Assembly: GCA_015488535.1 (NCBI GenBank)
Contig: WFNP01000022.1
Span: 1 to 49,978 of the forward strand
Reading direction: 5' to 3'
Source of the DNA: Nitratifractor sp.
Lineage (GTDB): Bacteria; Campylobacterota; Campylobacteria; Campylobacterales; Sulfurovaceae
Length of the DNA stretch: 49,978 nt
The notes beneath the pieces are model-generated. The model was not told the origin of the DNA. It searched no databases and saw only the letters and a list, made by a program, of their open reading frames with translations. A program made the position numbers and the translations under genes. This document shows positions 10,330-18,539 of this stretch, in pieces (the first letter of the stretch is position 1; every line of letters begins with the position of its first letter).

Positions 10330-10342
10330 GGATATTTTATCC
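10330..10342. promoter_or_regulatory. Small palindrome in the proA/ybgC divergent promoter region
   Basis: GGATA-TTT-TATCC, a perfect 5-bp inverted repeat with a 3-base centre, about 47 bp before the proA start. It could be an operator for either divergent gene. No known regulator motif is recognised. Confidence 0.25.
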
Positions 10343-10405
10343 AAAAAGGAGTTAAGTCTTAATTTCAAAGTCTCTAAATTGAAATCATTTATCAACTGCC
10401 TATGA

Positions 10406-10411
10406 TATAAT
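10406..10411 (+). promoter_or_regulatory. -10 box for ybgC
   Basis: TATAAT preceded by TATGA, 33 bp before the ybgC ATG. An AGAGAG ribosome binding site follows at about 10431-10438. No -35 at proper spacing is visible. Confidence 0.5.
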
Positions 10412-10444
10412 AAATCCAATTATATAAAATAGAGAGAGTAGAAT

Positions 10445-10816
10445 ATGAAGATACGAGTTTATTATGAGGATACCGATGCAGGTGGGATCGTATATCATAC
10501 CAACTATATCAAATATTGTGAAAGGGCAAGAAGCGAAATCTTTTTTAGTAAAGGAGTCAATCCCTTTGAAGATGATAATAGTGGCTTTGTAGTGAGAAAA
10601 ATAGAGTGTGATTTTTTAGGTACATCAAAACTGGGAGATATACTCACTATACATACCAAAACAGAAGAGATAAAAAGAAGCTCACTGACTTTGACTCAAT
10701 GGATTACAAAAGATAACAAGACTATATTTTCAATGAAAATACTGCTTGCCTATATGAAAAATGCCAAAGTAGCCAGAATACCCGAAGATATCAAAAATAT
10801 AATTATCCCTTCATAG
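10445..10816 (+). CDS. ybgC: YbgC-type acyl-CoA thioesterase
   Basis: A 123-aa single hotdog-domain (4HBT) protein. The active-site segment YYEDTDAGGIVYHTNYIKYCERAR (residues 6-29) carries the catalytic Asp in the TDAGG context and the HTNY motif that defines YbgC. Family members hydrolyse acyl-CoA thioesters, and in Helicobacter pylori the homologue prefers long-chain substrates. The classical neighbours tolQ/tolR are absent here. The gene stands alone on the plus strand, and its last 14 bp overlap the 3' end of convergent cysE. Confidence 0.85.
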   Translation: MKIRVYYEDTDAGGIVYHTNYIKYCERARSEIFFSKGVNPFEDDNSGFVVRKIECDFLGTSKLGDILTIHTKTEEIKRSSLTLTQWITKDNKTIFSMKILLAYMKNAKVARIPEDIKNIIIPS

Positions 10817-11510
10817 CCTTGAGAAATGAATCATACACCTCATCAAGCTCATGGTCTTGCTTCTCCATAGTATCCAAATCACCGCTTTTAATTGTATATT
10901 CCAATACTGCAATTCTTTTAAGCAGATAATCAAACAACTCTTTGTCGATATCTGGCATCACATTGTGGCTTAGAGGTTTTTTACCATCAATTCTTTTGGT
11001 AACTCTAGCTGGAACTCCAACAGCTGTGCAAGAGGGAGGGACATCTTTTATTACTACGGAATTGGCTCCTATTTTGGCATCTTTGCCAATAGTTATATTA
11101 CCCAATACTTTTGCACCTGCTCCTATTATTACATTATCTTCTATTGTAGGGTGTCGTTTGCCTTGTGATAAACTTACTCCACCAAGGGTTACCTGTTGAT
11201 AAATTAATACATTATTACCAACTTCAGCAGTTTCACCTATGACTACTCCAGTAGCGTGGTCTATAAATACTCCGCTTCCTATTTTGGCTCCGGGATGTAT
11301 ATCAACAGTAGTCAAAAACTGCCCAATAGCTGATATTAATCTGGGCAAAAATCTCCAACCTCTTATATATAAGGAGTGGCTAATTCTATAAAAAATCAAT
11401 GCCCAAAGCCCCGGATAATTGAAAAACAGCTCAAAAGATGAATGAAGGGCTGGGTCATTTCGTTTGACTGTGGCAATATCTTCTTTTATGCTTTTTATTA
11501 AATTTAACAT
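10803..11510 (-). CDS. cysE: Serine O-acetyltransferase
   Basis: A 235-aa enzyme forming O-acetylserine from serine and acetyl-CoA, the committed step of cysteine synthesis. An N-terminal helical SATase region (about 1-65) is followed by a left-handed beta-helix of hexapeptide repeats. Motifs include DIHPGAKIG, FIDHATGVVIGETA with the catalytic His-Asp region, and GKRHPTIEDNVIIGAGAKVLG. A charged helical tail of about 50 residues ends the protein. It is only 6 bp downstream of speA and probably co-transcribed with it. Its 3' end overlaps ybgC on the other strand. Confidence 0.93.
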   Translation of the reverse strand: MLNLIKSIKEDIATVKRNDPALHSSFELFFNYPGLWALIFYRISHSLYIRGWRFLPRLISAIGQFLTTVDIHPGAKIGSGVFIDHATGVVIGETAEVGNNVLIYQQVTLGGVSLSQGKRHPTIEDNVIIGAGAKVLGNITIGKDAKIGANSVVIKDVPPSCTAVGVPARVTKRIDGKKPLSHNVMPDIDKELFDYLLKRIAVLEYTIKSGDLDTMEKQDHELDEVYDSFLKAMKG

Positions 11511-11516
11511 ATACTC

Positions 11517-13403
11517 CTATATTCCTCTATCATAATTTTCAGCTATTATTGTTTTAAGATAACTATTTTCACTTAAATATAGATATAATTTTCCCAACAG
11601 CTCTTGCTTTTGAGTATCATCAATCAAACTTGATTCATCAATTAAAGTTTTAAGTGCCTTATCAATTTTTCCGGTATCATAATCCAAATCATCTAAGACA
11701 TCCATCAAATTTTGAGCTTCTATTATATTTTCAAAAAAATAATCTCCATTTTCATTAAATTTGACAGTTACTTCTGTGGGATGAGTAAAGAGATTATGTC
11801 TCATACCCAATACTTCCTGATAAGCCCCTGTTAAAAAGAATGCCAAAAAATACTCCTCTTTTTTGACATCTACATCATGCAACAGTAGCGGAGCTTTGGC
11901 ATCAAATGCTATCTCTCCATCACTATCGCAAGTGATATCCCAAATACTTGCCGAACGAGTGGGTCTACTTGAAAGTTTGGAGATGGGCATCACCGGAAAG
12001 TTTTGCCCCAATCCCCAAAAGTCTGGCAAAGATTGAAATATGGAAAAATTTACCAAATATCTCTCTTCTATTCTATCTTGTAATCTTTTCATCTCCTGGC
12101 TATCTTCATTTTCGAGCAAAGATATAGCCTTTTTGATAATCAAATTTACAAGTATTTCACTGTTTGAGCGGTCTTCAAGGTCAATATATCCCAAATCAAA
12201 AAGAGTTAGCAGACTCTCCATATGATCTAATGCATCATGTAGATACTCTCTGGCATTATGTCTGCTAATTGAGTTATACAAATCATAAAGCTCTTGAATC
12301 AGAGGAGGATTATTCTCTTTTAGTCTCAAACTTCTCTCATTATACTCTTGACTGAAAAGCTCTAAAACCGGAGCTATCAATACAGTATGGCTTGAAGCTA
12401 TAAATCTACCCGATTCTGTATAAATATCCGGCTCTTCTACCCCTTTGCTTTTGGAAATCTCCTGCATTAAAAAGACTACATCATTGGCAAACTCTTTGAT
12501 AGAGTAGTTACGGTTGGCATTTGCTTTATGCTGACTATACTCTACTGCCAAACCTCCACCTATATTTATTGCTCTGAGTCCATTGGCTCCTCTTCTTTTA
12601 AGCTCTGCATAAATATTTCCTGCTTCTCTCAGAGCTTTTTTGAGTGGGGCTATCTCACTCATCTGTGAGCCTATATGAAAGTGTATCATTGCAAATTTAT
12701 CTACTAAATTCTCTTTTTTGAGCATCTCATAAGCCTCTAAAAGCTCAGTTGAGGTTAATCCAAACTTTGAGCCATATCCACCACTCTTTGCCCATACTCC
12801 AATACCGGAGCTGTGAAGTCTGATTCTCATTCCGATATTGGGAGTGACCCTGTTTGTATCATCTTTGTTAAACTCTTTATCTACTTCAAGTATTGTCTCT
12901 AATTCATTAATACCCTCTATAGTCAAAGTAATATTATGTCCGCCTTTTGCGGCGATAAATGCCAAAGATATCATCTCTCTGTCTTTGAAGCCGTTTACTG
13001 TAATAGGAGCTCCCTTTGGAGTGAGTGCCATAGCAATAATAAGTTCGGCTTTACTACCTGCTTCCAAGCCGTAGTTGTATTCAGATGATACATCCAAGAG
13101 TGAATGTATAAAGGATGGATACTGATTTACCTTTAAAGGGAAAACTGCTTTAAAGTCTCCTTGATATTCAAACTCATTTTTTGCTCTGTAAAACTCTTGA
13201 AACAGACTGTCAATCTGCTTTTTTATCAAGTGTGGAAATCTAAGCAAAATTGGACCTCTATAACCCATATCTCTAATATTTTTGGTAATATCAAGCAGAG
13301 ATGGATTATTACCATACAGGATATTTACTGTATCACCTTCGATTGAAAAATTGTTATCTCCCCAGACAGATAAACCGTAATCTTCCATCTTGATACTACT
13401 CAT
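11517..13403 (-). CDS. speA: Biosynthetic arginine decarboxylase
   Basis: A 628-aa PLP-dependent decarboxylase (fold type III, alanine-racemase-like) that converts arginine to agmatine for polyamine synthesis. The PLP-binding lysine is K91 in VFPLKVNQYP. The FHIGSQ block and the C-terminal WDITCDSDGEI segment with the substrate-contacting Cys-Asp are intact. Length matches the SpeA family (about 630-660). Its first 8 bp overlap the end of the thioredoxin-like gene and it is followed by cysE after 6 bp, which argues for a shared transcript. No speB is seen in the window. Confidence 0.95.
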   Translation of the reverse strand: MSSIKMEDYGLSVWGDNNFSIEGDTVNILYGNNPSLLDITKNIRDMGYRGPILLRFPHLIKKQIDSLFQEFYRAKNEFEYQGDFKAVFPLKVNQYPSFIHSLLDVSSEYNYGLEAGSKAELIIAMALTPKGAPITVNGFKDREMISLAFIAAKGGHNITLTIEGINELETILEVDKEFNKDDTNRVTPNIGMRIRLHSSGIGVWAKSGGYGSKFGLTSTELLEAYEMLKKENLVDKFAMIHFHIGSQMSEIAPLKKALREAGNIYAELKRRGANGLRAINIGGGLAVEYSQHKANANRNYSIKEFANDVVFLMQEISKSKGVEEPDIYTESGRFIASSHTVLIAPVLELFSQEYNERSLRLKENNPPLIQELYDLYNSISRHNAREYLHDALDHMESLLTLFDLGYIDLEDRSNSEILVNLIIKKAISLLENEDSQEMKRLQDRIEERYLVNFSIFQSLPDFWGLGQNFPVMPISKLSSRPTRSASIWDITCDSDGEIAFDAKAPLLLHDVDVKKEEYFLAFFLTGAYQEVLGMRHNLFTHPTEVTVKFNENGDYFFENIIEAQNLMDVLDDLDYDTGKIDKALKTLIDESSLIDDTQKQELLGKLYLYLSENSYLKTIIAENYDRGI

Positions 13404-13716
13404 CTGTCATAATTGAATATGGTCTTGATAGTTTCTCTTCCAACTGATGCAGACTTACTGCCCTGCCCTCTCTGGCAAACTCTCTGCCTCCCAAAAATAC
13501 TATCATTGTAGGCACTGAAAATACACCAAAATGGGCTGAAATTTCCGGATTTTGGTGAGCATCTAAAAATACTCTCTCAATCAATGGGAATTTTTTGGCA
13601 AAAAGTTCATCTACCTTTGGTCTGAGTGCATGACATACATTACAATTTTCACCGCTAAAATACAGCAATACCCCATCTTTTTCATTTATCAAATTTTGTA
13701 TCTCTTCCAAACTCAT
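13396..13716 (-). CDS. Thioredoxin-like protein with CxxC active site
   Basis: A 106-aa thioredoxin-fold protein without a signal peptide, so probably cytoplasmic. The active site is CNVC (C25, C28) instead of the classical WCGPC, and the cis-proline motif appears as FSVPTMIVF. A conserved FLGGRE segment follows. The atypical dipeptide between the cysteines and the missing Trp suggest a specialised reductant rather than the general thioredoxin. The gene lies between a small unknown gene (14 bp) and speA (8-bp overlap). Confidence 0.75.
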   Translation of the reverse strand: MSLEEIQNLINEKDGVLLYFSGENCNVCHALRPKVDELFAKKFPLIERVFLDAHQNPEISAHFGVFSVPTMIVFLGGREFAREGRAVSLHQLEEKLSRPYSIMTDE

Positions 13717-13730
13717 ATATTACCCTTGTA

Positions 13731-14045
13731 TCAGATTAAAAACAGTGATTTTACTCTTATCTCTTCATTACCCAAAACATCTATCAAATCACTTTTATCC
13801 AAATATAGATATCTGCTTAAATGGTTATACAACACCTCAATATCTTCTGTATAATCAATTCTATTAAACTCTCTCTCTATCTCCTCAAATATGAGTAAAT
13901 TTGCCCTGCATCTGCTTCTTTGCAATCTATTCAGCCTCTTAATAGTCTCTAACTCTCTTTTTGCAACTCTTGTTTTGAGAAAAAAATCATTAATTACTCT
14001 TCTTCTTTCATTATAATTTAACTCCATGCTACACAAAAGATTCAT
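13731..14045 (-). CDS. Small conserved-looking hypothetical, helical
   Basis: A 104-aa protein, MNLLCSMELNYNERR..., starting at the ATG at 14045 because a perfect AGGAGG lies 5 bases upstream. A longer reading from a non-ATG codon at 14072 has no such support. The protein is rich in Arg, Glu and Leu, predicted helical, without signal peptide or membrane segment. No known domain is recognised. It is the first gene of the short unit leading into the thioredoxin-like gene, speA and cysE. Confidence 0.6.
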   Translation of the reverse strand: MNLLCSMELNYNERRRVINDFFLKTRVAKRELETIKRLNRLQRSRCRANLLIFEEIEREFNRIDYTEDIEVLYNHLSRYLYLDKSDLIDVLGNEEIRVKSLFLI

Positions 14046-14096
14046 GATATCCTCCTCTTGTAAATTTTGCAATTATACAACCTCTAAGTTTATTCT

Positions 14097-15191
14097 CTAA
14101 TAACCAAACCATGCTCTAATTTGATCCCAATAAGCAATTGCAGAGAGTATCAATAGTATAAGGCTAATCAATCCTGCAATCTTGAAGTAACTATATGGTC
14201 TTTCTCCACTTACTCTGCCGTTAAATCCATTGATTAGATATCTGTAATCTTTGCCTTTGTATCTGAAGTGCGTAGTCCAAACAGGAAAGAGTTTGTGTAT
14301 AAACTTCTCATTACTGAATACTGGATTCATACTGTTTATCTCTTGCTCATCTCCTCCTATATCTCTACGGATATCCATCTCAATAACAGACTCCATTATA
14401 TTTACAGCATCAGAATAACAGGTATCAAATCCCCTTGCATACTCTCTGGCATTAAATCCACTGATATATTCATCTTTAAATTTTCTAGCTGGTTTTGAAT
14501 CCCAAGGCTCTATTTTTCTAAGTAGTGAAGGCTTTATAATTAAATCAGCCGGTATTGGCAAATCATTAAAATCTCTTGATACCACACCACTTACAGGAGT
14601 CCATCTAATCTTTCTTACCTGTTCTTGCTCAACTCTTTCGACTCCATTTACTACTCGTCTCACATTGACAGTCTCATAATATGCATCTCCTCTCATACCA
14701 CTGTATGCAGTAACACTATTGGCATCAAAGAGCCAATATGGAAGATATACTCCGTCAAGTCTTTTTTGAGTATCTACTACCCTTTTTAGTTCATTTGGAG
14801 CAAACCACAAAGAGCCTATCCAATCTTTAAATATTGCTTTTGCCTCTTTTTCAGGTATTTTGAAAGGCAAAATTTCAGATGGCTTTATCTCTTGAAAATA
14901 ATCACTTACAAGCGGAGTATCACAATATTCACATCTTTTTGCAAATGCGAACTCTTCAAACTCATTTGAAGCTCCACACTTTGGACACTTTCCACTCTTA
15001 TTCACCTTTTTTGGTGAAAATTTAGCTCTGTTTGAAAAACTCTTTCTTAAATCAAATTTATCTCTATCTGTCTCATCATCTATTAGTTTATCTGTGCCAC
15101 AATATGGACACAACAAGCTCATCTTTCGTGGTGAATATACCATCATAGCCCCGCACGCAGGGCAGTCAAAATGTCTTATTTCAACTTTCAT
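14097..15191 (-). CDS. Zinc-ribbon membrane protein (Bacillus YdjG-like)
   Basis: A 364-aa protein with two N-terminal zinc ribbons: C10/C13 with C28/C31 and C69/C72 with C87/C90, each a CPxCG or CxYC pair. A mixed domain follows (residues about 100-330), including YLPYWLFDANSVTAYSG, and one membrane segment at about 337-356 lies near the C-terminus. The arrangement resembles proteins often annotated as TFIIB-type zinc ribbon or PriA-like, such as Bacillus YdjG. It begins 12 bp after the SPFH protein gene, the same pairing as Bacillus ydjG/ydjI. A helicase role is unsupported, since no Walker motifs are present. Confidence 0.65.
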   Translation of the reverse strand: MKVEIRHFDCPACGAMMVYSPRKMSLLCPYCGTDKLIDDETDRDKFDLRKSFSNRAKFSPKKVNKSGKCPKCGASNEFEEFAFAKRCEYCDTPLVSDYFQEIKPSEILPFKIPEKEAKAIFKDWIGSLWFAPNELKRVVDTQKRLDGVYLPYWLFDANSVTAYSGMRGDAYYETVNVRRVVNGVERVEQEQVRKIRWTPVSGVVSRDFNDLPIPADLIIKPSLLRKIEPWDSKPARKFKDEYISGFNAREYARGFDTCYSDAVNIMESVIEMDIRRDIGGDEQEINSMNPVFSNEKFIHKLFPVWTTHFRYKGKDYRYLINGFNGRVSGERPYSYFKIAGLISLILLILSAIAYWDQIRAWFGY

Positions 15192-15203
15192 AATCTATTC
15201 CAA

Positions 15204-16289
15204 TTACATAGGTGGTGGAGGTGGAGGCATAGAGGCAAATATATCACCTGCTACATCTTTGGCTCTCTTCCAGTCAGTAAAGCCATCTCTCCATAGATAA
15301 GTATCCGGTGTAATTTCACCATTGGATGCCATCTGTTTTAGTTGCTCTTTGCCAAACGGTCCTTTGCTAGAGCCGTTTTGGGCTACAAACCACTGCTCAC
15401 TTTGAGGTGGAGGAGGCGGAGTGGCACCGCTACCACTATGGCTATTGCCACTTGCAAAACTTTGTGCCATCTGTTGAGCCATAGCCATACCTGCACCAAG
15501 TCCAGCCATTTCACTCATACCTCCACCACTACCAAGAGCTTGGGCTGATTGATATTTGAGATGCTCATCAAGATTACCGCTTATTGCTCTGCTTGTTCTG
15601 GTATCAAGAGCCTTCTCCACCTCTGGTGGCAGAGAAATATTTTCTACTAGTATTTTAGTAAGCTCCAAACCATACTCTTCAAAAAACGGAGAAATTGCAT
15701 CAGTAATATATTGACTGAATTTTTCATAATTTGCAGCCAAATCCAAAACAGGAGTATCATCTTGACCTAACACTACGGCAAGTTTGGAAACTATCAAATT
15801 ACTAAGCTGATCATCTATCTCATCAGTGGTAAAGTGTCCATCTGTGCCTACAATCTCTTTCATAAATGTTTCAGGGTCACTTATTCGTATCTCATAAGTT
15901 CCAAATGCCCTGAGTCTCACCATTAAAAACTCGGGGTCTCTTACAGTAATTGGATTTTTGGTTCCCCATTTGAGATTTGGAAATCTTTTGGTATTTAAAA
16001 AATATACTTCTGCCTTAAATGGAGAGCTAAATCCATGGTCCCAATGCTGAAGTGAAGTCAATACCGGAAGGTTGGCCGTCTCAAGCTCATAAGTTCCCGG
16101 AGTAAAGATATCAGCTATTTCACCTTCATTTACAAATACAGCAACTTGCGACTCTCTGACTATAAGTTTAGCACCATACTTTATCTCATTACCCTGCCGT
16201 GGAAATCGCCAAACCATAGTATCATTAGAGTCATCTGTCCACTCAATTACATCTATAAACTGTCCGCCAATCCAATCAAAAAGCCCCAT
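15204..16289 (-). CDS. SPFH-domain protein (YdjI-like) with C-terminal GYF_2 domain
   Basis: A 361-aa protein of the YdjI/'virion core protein' SPFH branch. The N-terminus MGLFDWIGGQFIDVIEWTDD and the segment around GTYELETANLP are typical, and the SPFH region runs to about residue 235. A Gly/Met/Gln-rich linker (about 250-297) follows, then a GYF_2-like domain (about 298-350; EQWFVAQNGSSKGPFG and LWRDGFTDWKRAKDV) and a terminal polyproline run. YdjI proteins form membrane-associated oligomers and recruit partners. The next gene encodes the YdjG-like zinc-ribbon partner. GGGAGG lies before the ATG, and a TATACT box at 16313-16323 gives a local promoter. Confidence 0.75.
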   Translation of the reverse strand: MGLFDWIGGQFIDVIEWTDDSNDTMVWRFPRQGNEIKYGAKLIVRESQVAVFVNEGEIADIFTPGTYELETANLPVLTSLQHWDHGFSSPFKAEVYFLNTKRFPNLKWGTKNPITVRDPEFLMVRLRAFGTYEIRISDPETFMKEIVGTDGHFTTDEIDDQLSNLIVSKLAVVLGQDDTPVLDLAANYEKFSQYITDAISPFFEEYGLELTKILVENISLPPEVEKALDTRTSRAISGNLDEHLKYQSAQALGSGGGMSEMAGLGAGMAMAQQMAQSFASGNSHSGSGATPPPPPQSEQWFVAQNGSSKGPFGKEQLKQMASNGEITPDTYLWRDGFTDWKRAKDVAGDIFASMPPPPPPM

Positions 16290-16331
16290 ACTATACCTCC
16301 CAAATATTCTTGAGTATAGTATATCTTATTT

Positions 16332-16607
16332 TTATAACTCCACCCCTTTTAGGGCTTCTTGCTCTATTTTTCGATTAAAATCTTTATGAATTATTATATC
16401 TACAGGTTTATCAATAATATATTCCAATTTAGATGCTATTTTGATTTTGGTCTCATAATCATTTTGCTCTGATATGATAAATATATCTATATCGCCACCC
16501 TTTTTATTATCATCCAATCTACTGCCAAACAGATATATTTTGGGATTTTTGCAATAGTGATTAATTGTCTCTTTTATAATATCAACTTCTCTTTTGCTTA
16601 ATCTCAT
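16332..16607 (-). CDS. MNT-type nucleotidyltransferase (antitoxin MntA-like)
   Basis: A 91-aa minimal nucleotidyltransferase. The signature GSR-(x)10-DIDIF (FGSRLDDNKKGGDIDIF) supplies the two catalytic aspartates, and PVDIII supplies a third. In MntA/HepT systems the MNT protein AMPylates the HEPN toxin and so neutralises it. I start at the ATG at 16607. A TTG at 16631 is possible because AGGGA precedes it. The gene overlaps the end of the HEPN gene by 26 bp, so the two are clearly coupled. Confidence 0.8.
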   Translation of the reverse strand: MRLSKREVDIIKETINHYCKNPKIYLFGSRLDDNKKGGDIDIFIISEQNDYETKIKIASKLEYIIDKPVDIIIHKDFNRKIEQEALKGVEL

Positions 16608-17040
16608 TATATCTTGACTCCATTTTATCAATTATCCCTACTAATATATCACTCTTTTTTATAAGTAAATTTACTTTATCAAGCATCTCTTGCAACTCTT
16701 GAGGATAATCGTGAGCTATATCATTTCTCAATTTTCTTAACTGGCTCCAACTGTCAATATCTACTATTCCCTCTTTTTCTATCTCTTTGAGCAAATCAAA
16801 AAAACTCATATCATCTACCGGAAACTCACTAAACTCCAAATAAGCCCTCATAATTTTGGCACCTATCAAATCTTGGAGTTTGGAAAATCTAAATATAAGT
16901 GTATTTAATGCAAATTTCTCAATTTTTGGAAGTGTTTCATAATCACTTATTGGTATATTTAACTCCTCTTTTGCCTCTCTTATATGCTCTTTATGCCTTT
17001 TGGCTTCATAAAAGTAACTCTCTAATCTATTTTGTATCAT
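16582..17040 (-). CDS. HEPN-domain RNase toxin (HepT-like)
   Basis: A 152-aa helical HEPN protein. The RNase motif is intact as R105-N-D-I-A-H110-D-Y112, the Rx4HxY form of HepT toxins in which the Tyr is the residue AMPylated by the MNT partner. I start at the ATG at 17040; the longer reading begins with TTG at 17061. Upstream it overlaps the Uma2 gene by 14 bp and downstream the MNT gene by 26 bp. The order toxin then antitoxin is that of hepT-mntA. Activity as a toxin is inferred from the family. Confidence 0.78.
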   Translation of the reverse strand: MIQNRLESYFYEAKRHKEHIREAKEELNIPISDYETLPKIEKFALNTLIFRFSKLQDLIGAKIMRAYLEFSEFPVDDMSFFDLLKEIEKEGIVDIDSWSQLRKLRNDIAHDYPQELQEMLDKVNLLIKKSDILVGIIDKMESRYNEIKQKRS

Positions 17041-17599
17041 CACTTTGCCTAAATCTATCAAACAGTGCTTGAAAATCCAGCTCTATATCGCACTCAATAT
17101 CTTCAAAGTTTAGCTTGGTATCGCTAAATTCTCCTAATAAAATATATCTATTATCTTCAAGTTTATAAACTTTGGCTATCAAATTATCTGGATAAACTAA
17201 TATATAGTATTTAACCCCTTGAGATTCATATAGACTAAATTTTATCTCTTCATCTACTCTTTTAGTTGAGGGGCTAATGATTTCAACTATGATTTTGGGT
17301 GGTTTTGTTAGATAGTTTGTGCCTTTGTCATTACAACTAAAGATAATATCAGGTCTAAGCACTGTAAAATCATCTATTTTCCAATCATTCTCATAAGATA
17401 CTATACACTCTTTGCAACTATTACTATCAATGCTATCTATTGATTTTTTGAGATAATATAAAATTTCAGCACCGATATTTTGGTGCAGTCTCATTGGAGC
17501 CGGAGCCATAGCAACAGGATATCCATCTATAAGCTCCCAATCACCCTCCCACTCTTTGTAATCATCATAACTATATTTTAATATCTTAGCCAATGACAT
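17027..17599 (-). CDS. Uma2-family (DUF820) PD-(D/E)xK nuclease-like protein
   Basis: A 190-aa Uma2/DUF820 protein with a restriction-endonuclease-like fold. The hallmark order is visible: N-terminal WELIDGYPVAMAPAP, LRPDIIF with the catalytic Asp (about 92-98), KIIVEIISPSTKRVDEEIK with the catalytic Glu (about 115-133), then LYESQGVKYYILV. These proteins are abundant in cyanobacteria and scattered elsewhere, usually of unknown function. ATG is preceded by AGGAG at 5 bp. It is the first gene of a Uma2-HEPN-MNT unit. Whether it belongs functionally to the HEPN/MNT pair is unknown. Confidence 0.8.
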   Translation of the reverse strand: MSLAKILKYSYDDYKEWEGDWELIDGYPVAMAPAPMRLHQNIGAEILYYLKKSIDSIDSNSCKECIVSYENDWKIDDFTVLRPDIIFSCNDKGTNYLTKPPKIIVEIISPSTKRVDEEIKFSLYESQGVKYYILVYPDNLIAKVYKLEDNRYILLGEFSDTKLNFEDIECDIELDFQALFDRFRQSDDTK

Positions 17600-17607
17600 A
17601 AAGACTC

Positions 17608-17630
17608 CTAAAAAGCTTTTTTAGATTATA
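17608..17630 (-). promoter_or_regulatory. Promoter and palindrome of the Uma2-HEPN-MNT unit
   Basis: TATAAT (minus strand, 17625-17630) lies 26 bp before the Uma2 ATG. Immediately downstream, 17608-17624 is a near-perfect palindrome (CTAAAAA-GC-TTTTTTAG) covering the expected transcription start, a position suited to autorepression. Confidence 0.45.
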
Positions 17631-17678
17631 GCAAGATTTCTATATTTAGCTTTCGTTGTAAATATTAAACTTAAAACA

Positions 17679-17694
17679 ACCTCATTTGTGAGGT
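17679..17694 (-). terminator. Likely Rho-independent terminator after the atpB-thiE run
   Basis: On the minus strand ACCTCA-CAAA-TGAGGT forms a 6-bp stem with a 4-base loop, starting 6 bp after the ThiE-like stop and followed by TTGTTTTAAGTTT. The stem is short but the U-rich tail fits. Confidence 0.5.
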
Positions 17695-17700
17695 GGAGTA

Positions 17701-18252
17701 TCAATACAAATATGATGGTATAAAATATCTTATGGAAGCAAATCCATATGCACCAATCTTTTTGATATCATCTATCTCTTTTTGGCTAATAATTCCACCC
17801 AGTGCAATAATTGGTATTTTGGATATTGATATAGCCTCTTTGAGATACTCTGTTCCAAGAGGGTTACCCTTATTTGGAGATGGAAATATGGGACTTAGTG
17901 TTACCATATCAACACCTTTTTGCTCAGCTTTGATAATATCATCTATTGAGTGGGTGCTAATGACAGTAAAGAGAGATTTTTTTTTGGCATAAGATATATC
18001 ATCAAATTGTGAAGATGTCAAATGGATACCATCGGCATTTAAACTGTATGCTGTATCTATATCACTGTGTAAAAAGAGTTTTTTTATACCATATCTTTTT
18101 GATTTTTTCAAAATCTCTTCAGCACTCTTTTGATAATTTGGATTATGTTTGTCTCTGTATAAGAAGATATCGCAGTTTTTGGCAAGATAAGAAAGATAGC
18201 CATCTATATCTTTTTTCAATACGGATGGCTCACTAATAGCATAAGCTATCAA
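17701..18252 (-). CDS. ThiE/TenI-family protein
   Basis: A 183-aa TIM-barrel protein of the thiamine phosphate synthase/TenI family. Visible motifs are FLYRDK (about 31-36), DGIHLTSS, STHSIDDIIKAEQKGVDMVTLSPIFPSPNKGNPLG and the phosphate-loop IIALGGI. ThiE joins the thiazole and pyrimidine halves of thiamine; TenI aromatises the thiazole. The protein is about 20-30 residues shorter than typical ThiE, and the SPxFPSPxKGNPLG form is common in TenI-like paralogues, so I do not choose. It overlaps the small membrane-protein gene by 4 bp, so it is coupled to the atpB transcript. Confidence 0.7.
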   Translation of the reverse strand: MIAYAISEPSVLKKDIDGYLSYLAKNCDIFLYRDKHNPNYQKSAEEILKKSKRYGIKKLFLHSDIDTAYSLNADGIHLTSSQFDDISYAKKKSLFTVISTHSIDDIIKAEQKGVDMVTLSPIFPSPNKGNPLGTEYLKEAISISKIPIIALGGIISQKEIDDIKKIGAYGFASIRYFIPSYLY

Positions 18253-18533
18253 TTATTATCTTCCTCTTTTTTATCTTTGTTTAATAACTCTTCTAAAAGT
18301 TTTGTCTGTTTTTTTGCCTCTTCAAGTCTGGCAAATCCACTAAGGATATACTCTAAAACCAACACTGAAAAAAGCCCCGGTATCATCCATACTATCGCAC
18401 TTGCAACAGCATACAAGATACCTTGGGCATAATGGGTAAAAAACGCTGAAACTGCACTGACCAAAACAGAAGCCCATGCAACTCCAAGTAAAATATTTAT
18501 TAATGCAGATATCAAATTATCTTTTAATCTCAT
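18249..18533 (-). CDS. Small membrane protein downstream of atpB
   Basis: A 94-aa protein with two hydrophobic segments (about 8-32 and 38-66) and a charged, Lys/Glu-rich C-terminal tail likely to be a cytoplasmic coiled helix. A small integral-membrane gene follows atpB in Campylobacter jejuni too, as I recall, so the linkage seems conserved in this phylum. It lies 6 bp after atpB. It might aid ATP synthase assembly, by analogy with AtpI, but no sequence motif proves it. Confidence 0.65.
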   Translation of the reverse strand: MRLKDNLISALINILLGVAWASVLVSAVSAFFTHYAQGILYAVASAIVWMIPGLFSVLVLEYILSGFARLEEAKKQTKLLEELLNKDKKEEDNN

Positions 18534-18539
18534 TATAAA

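Noticed and set aside
14097-15191. PriA-like helicase label for the zinc-ribbon protein
   Set aside because: No Walker A or B motif; only the zinc ribbons resemble PriA.
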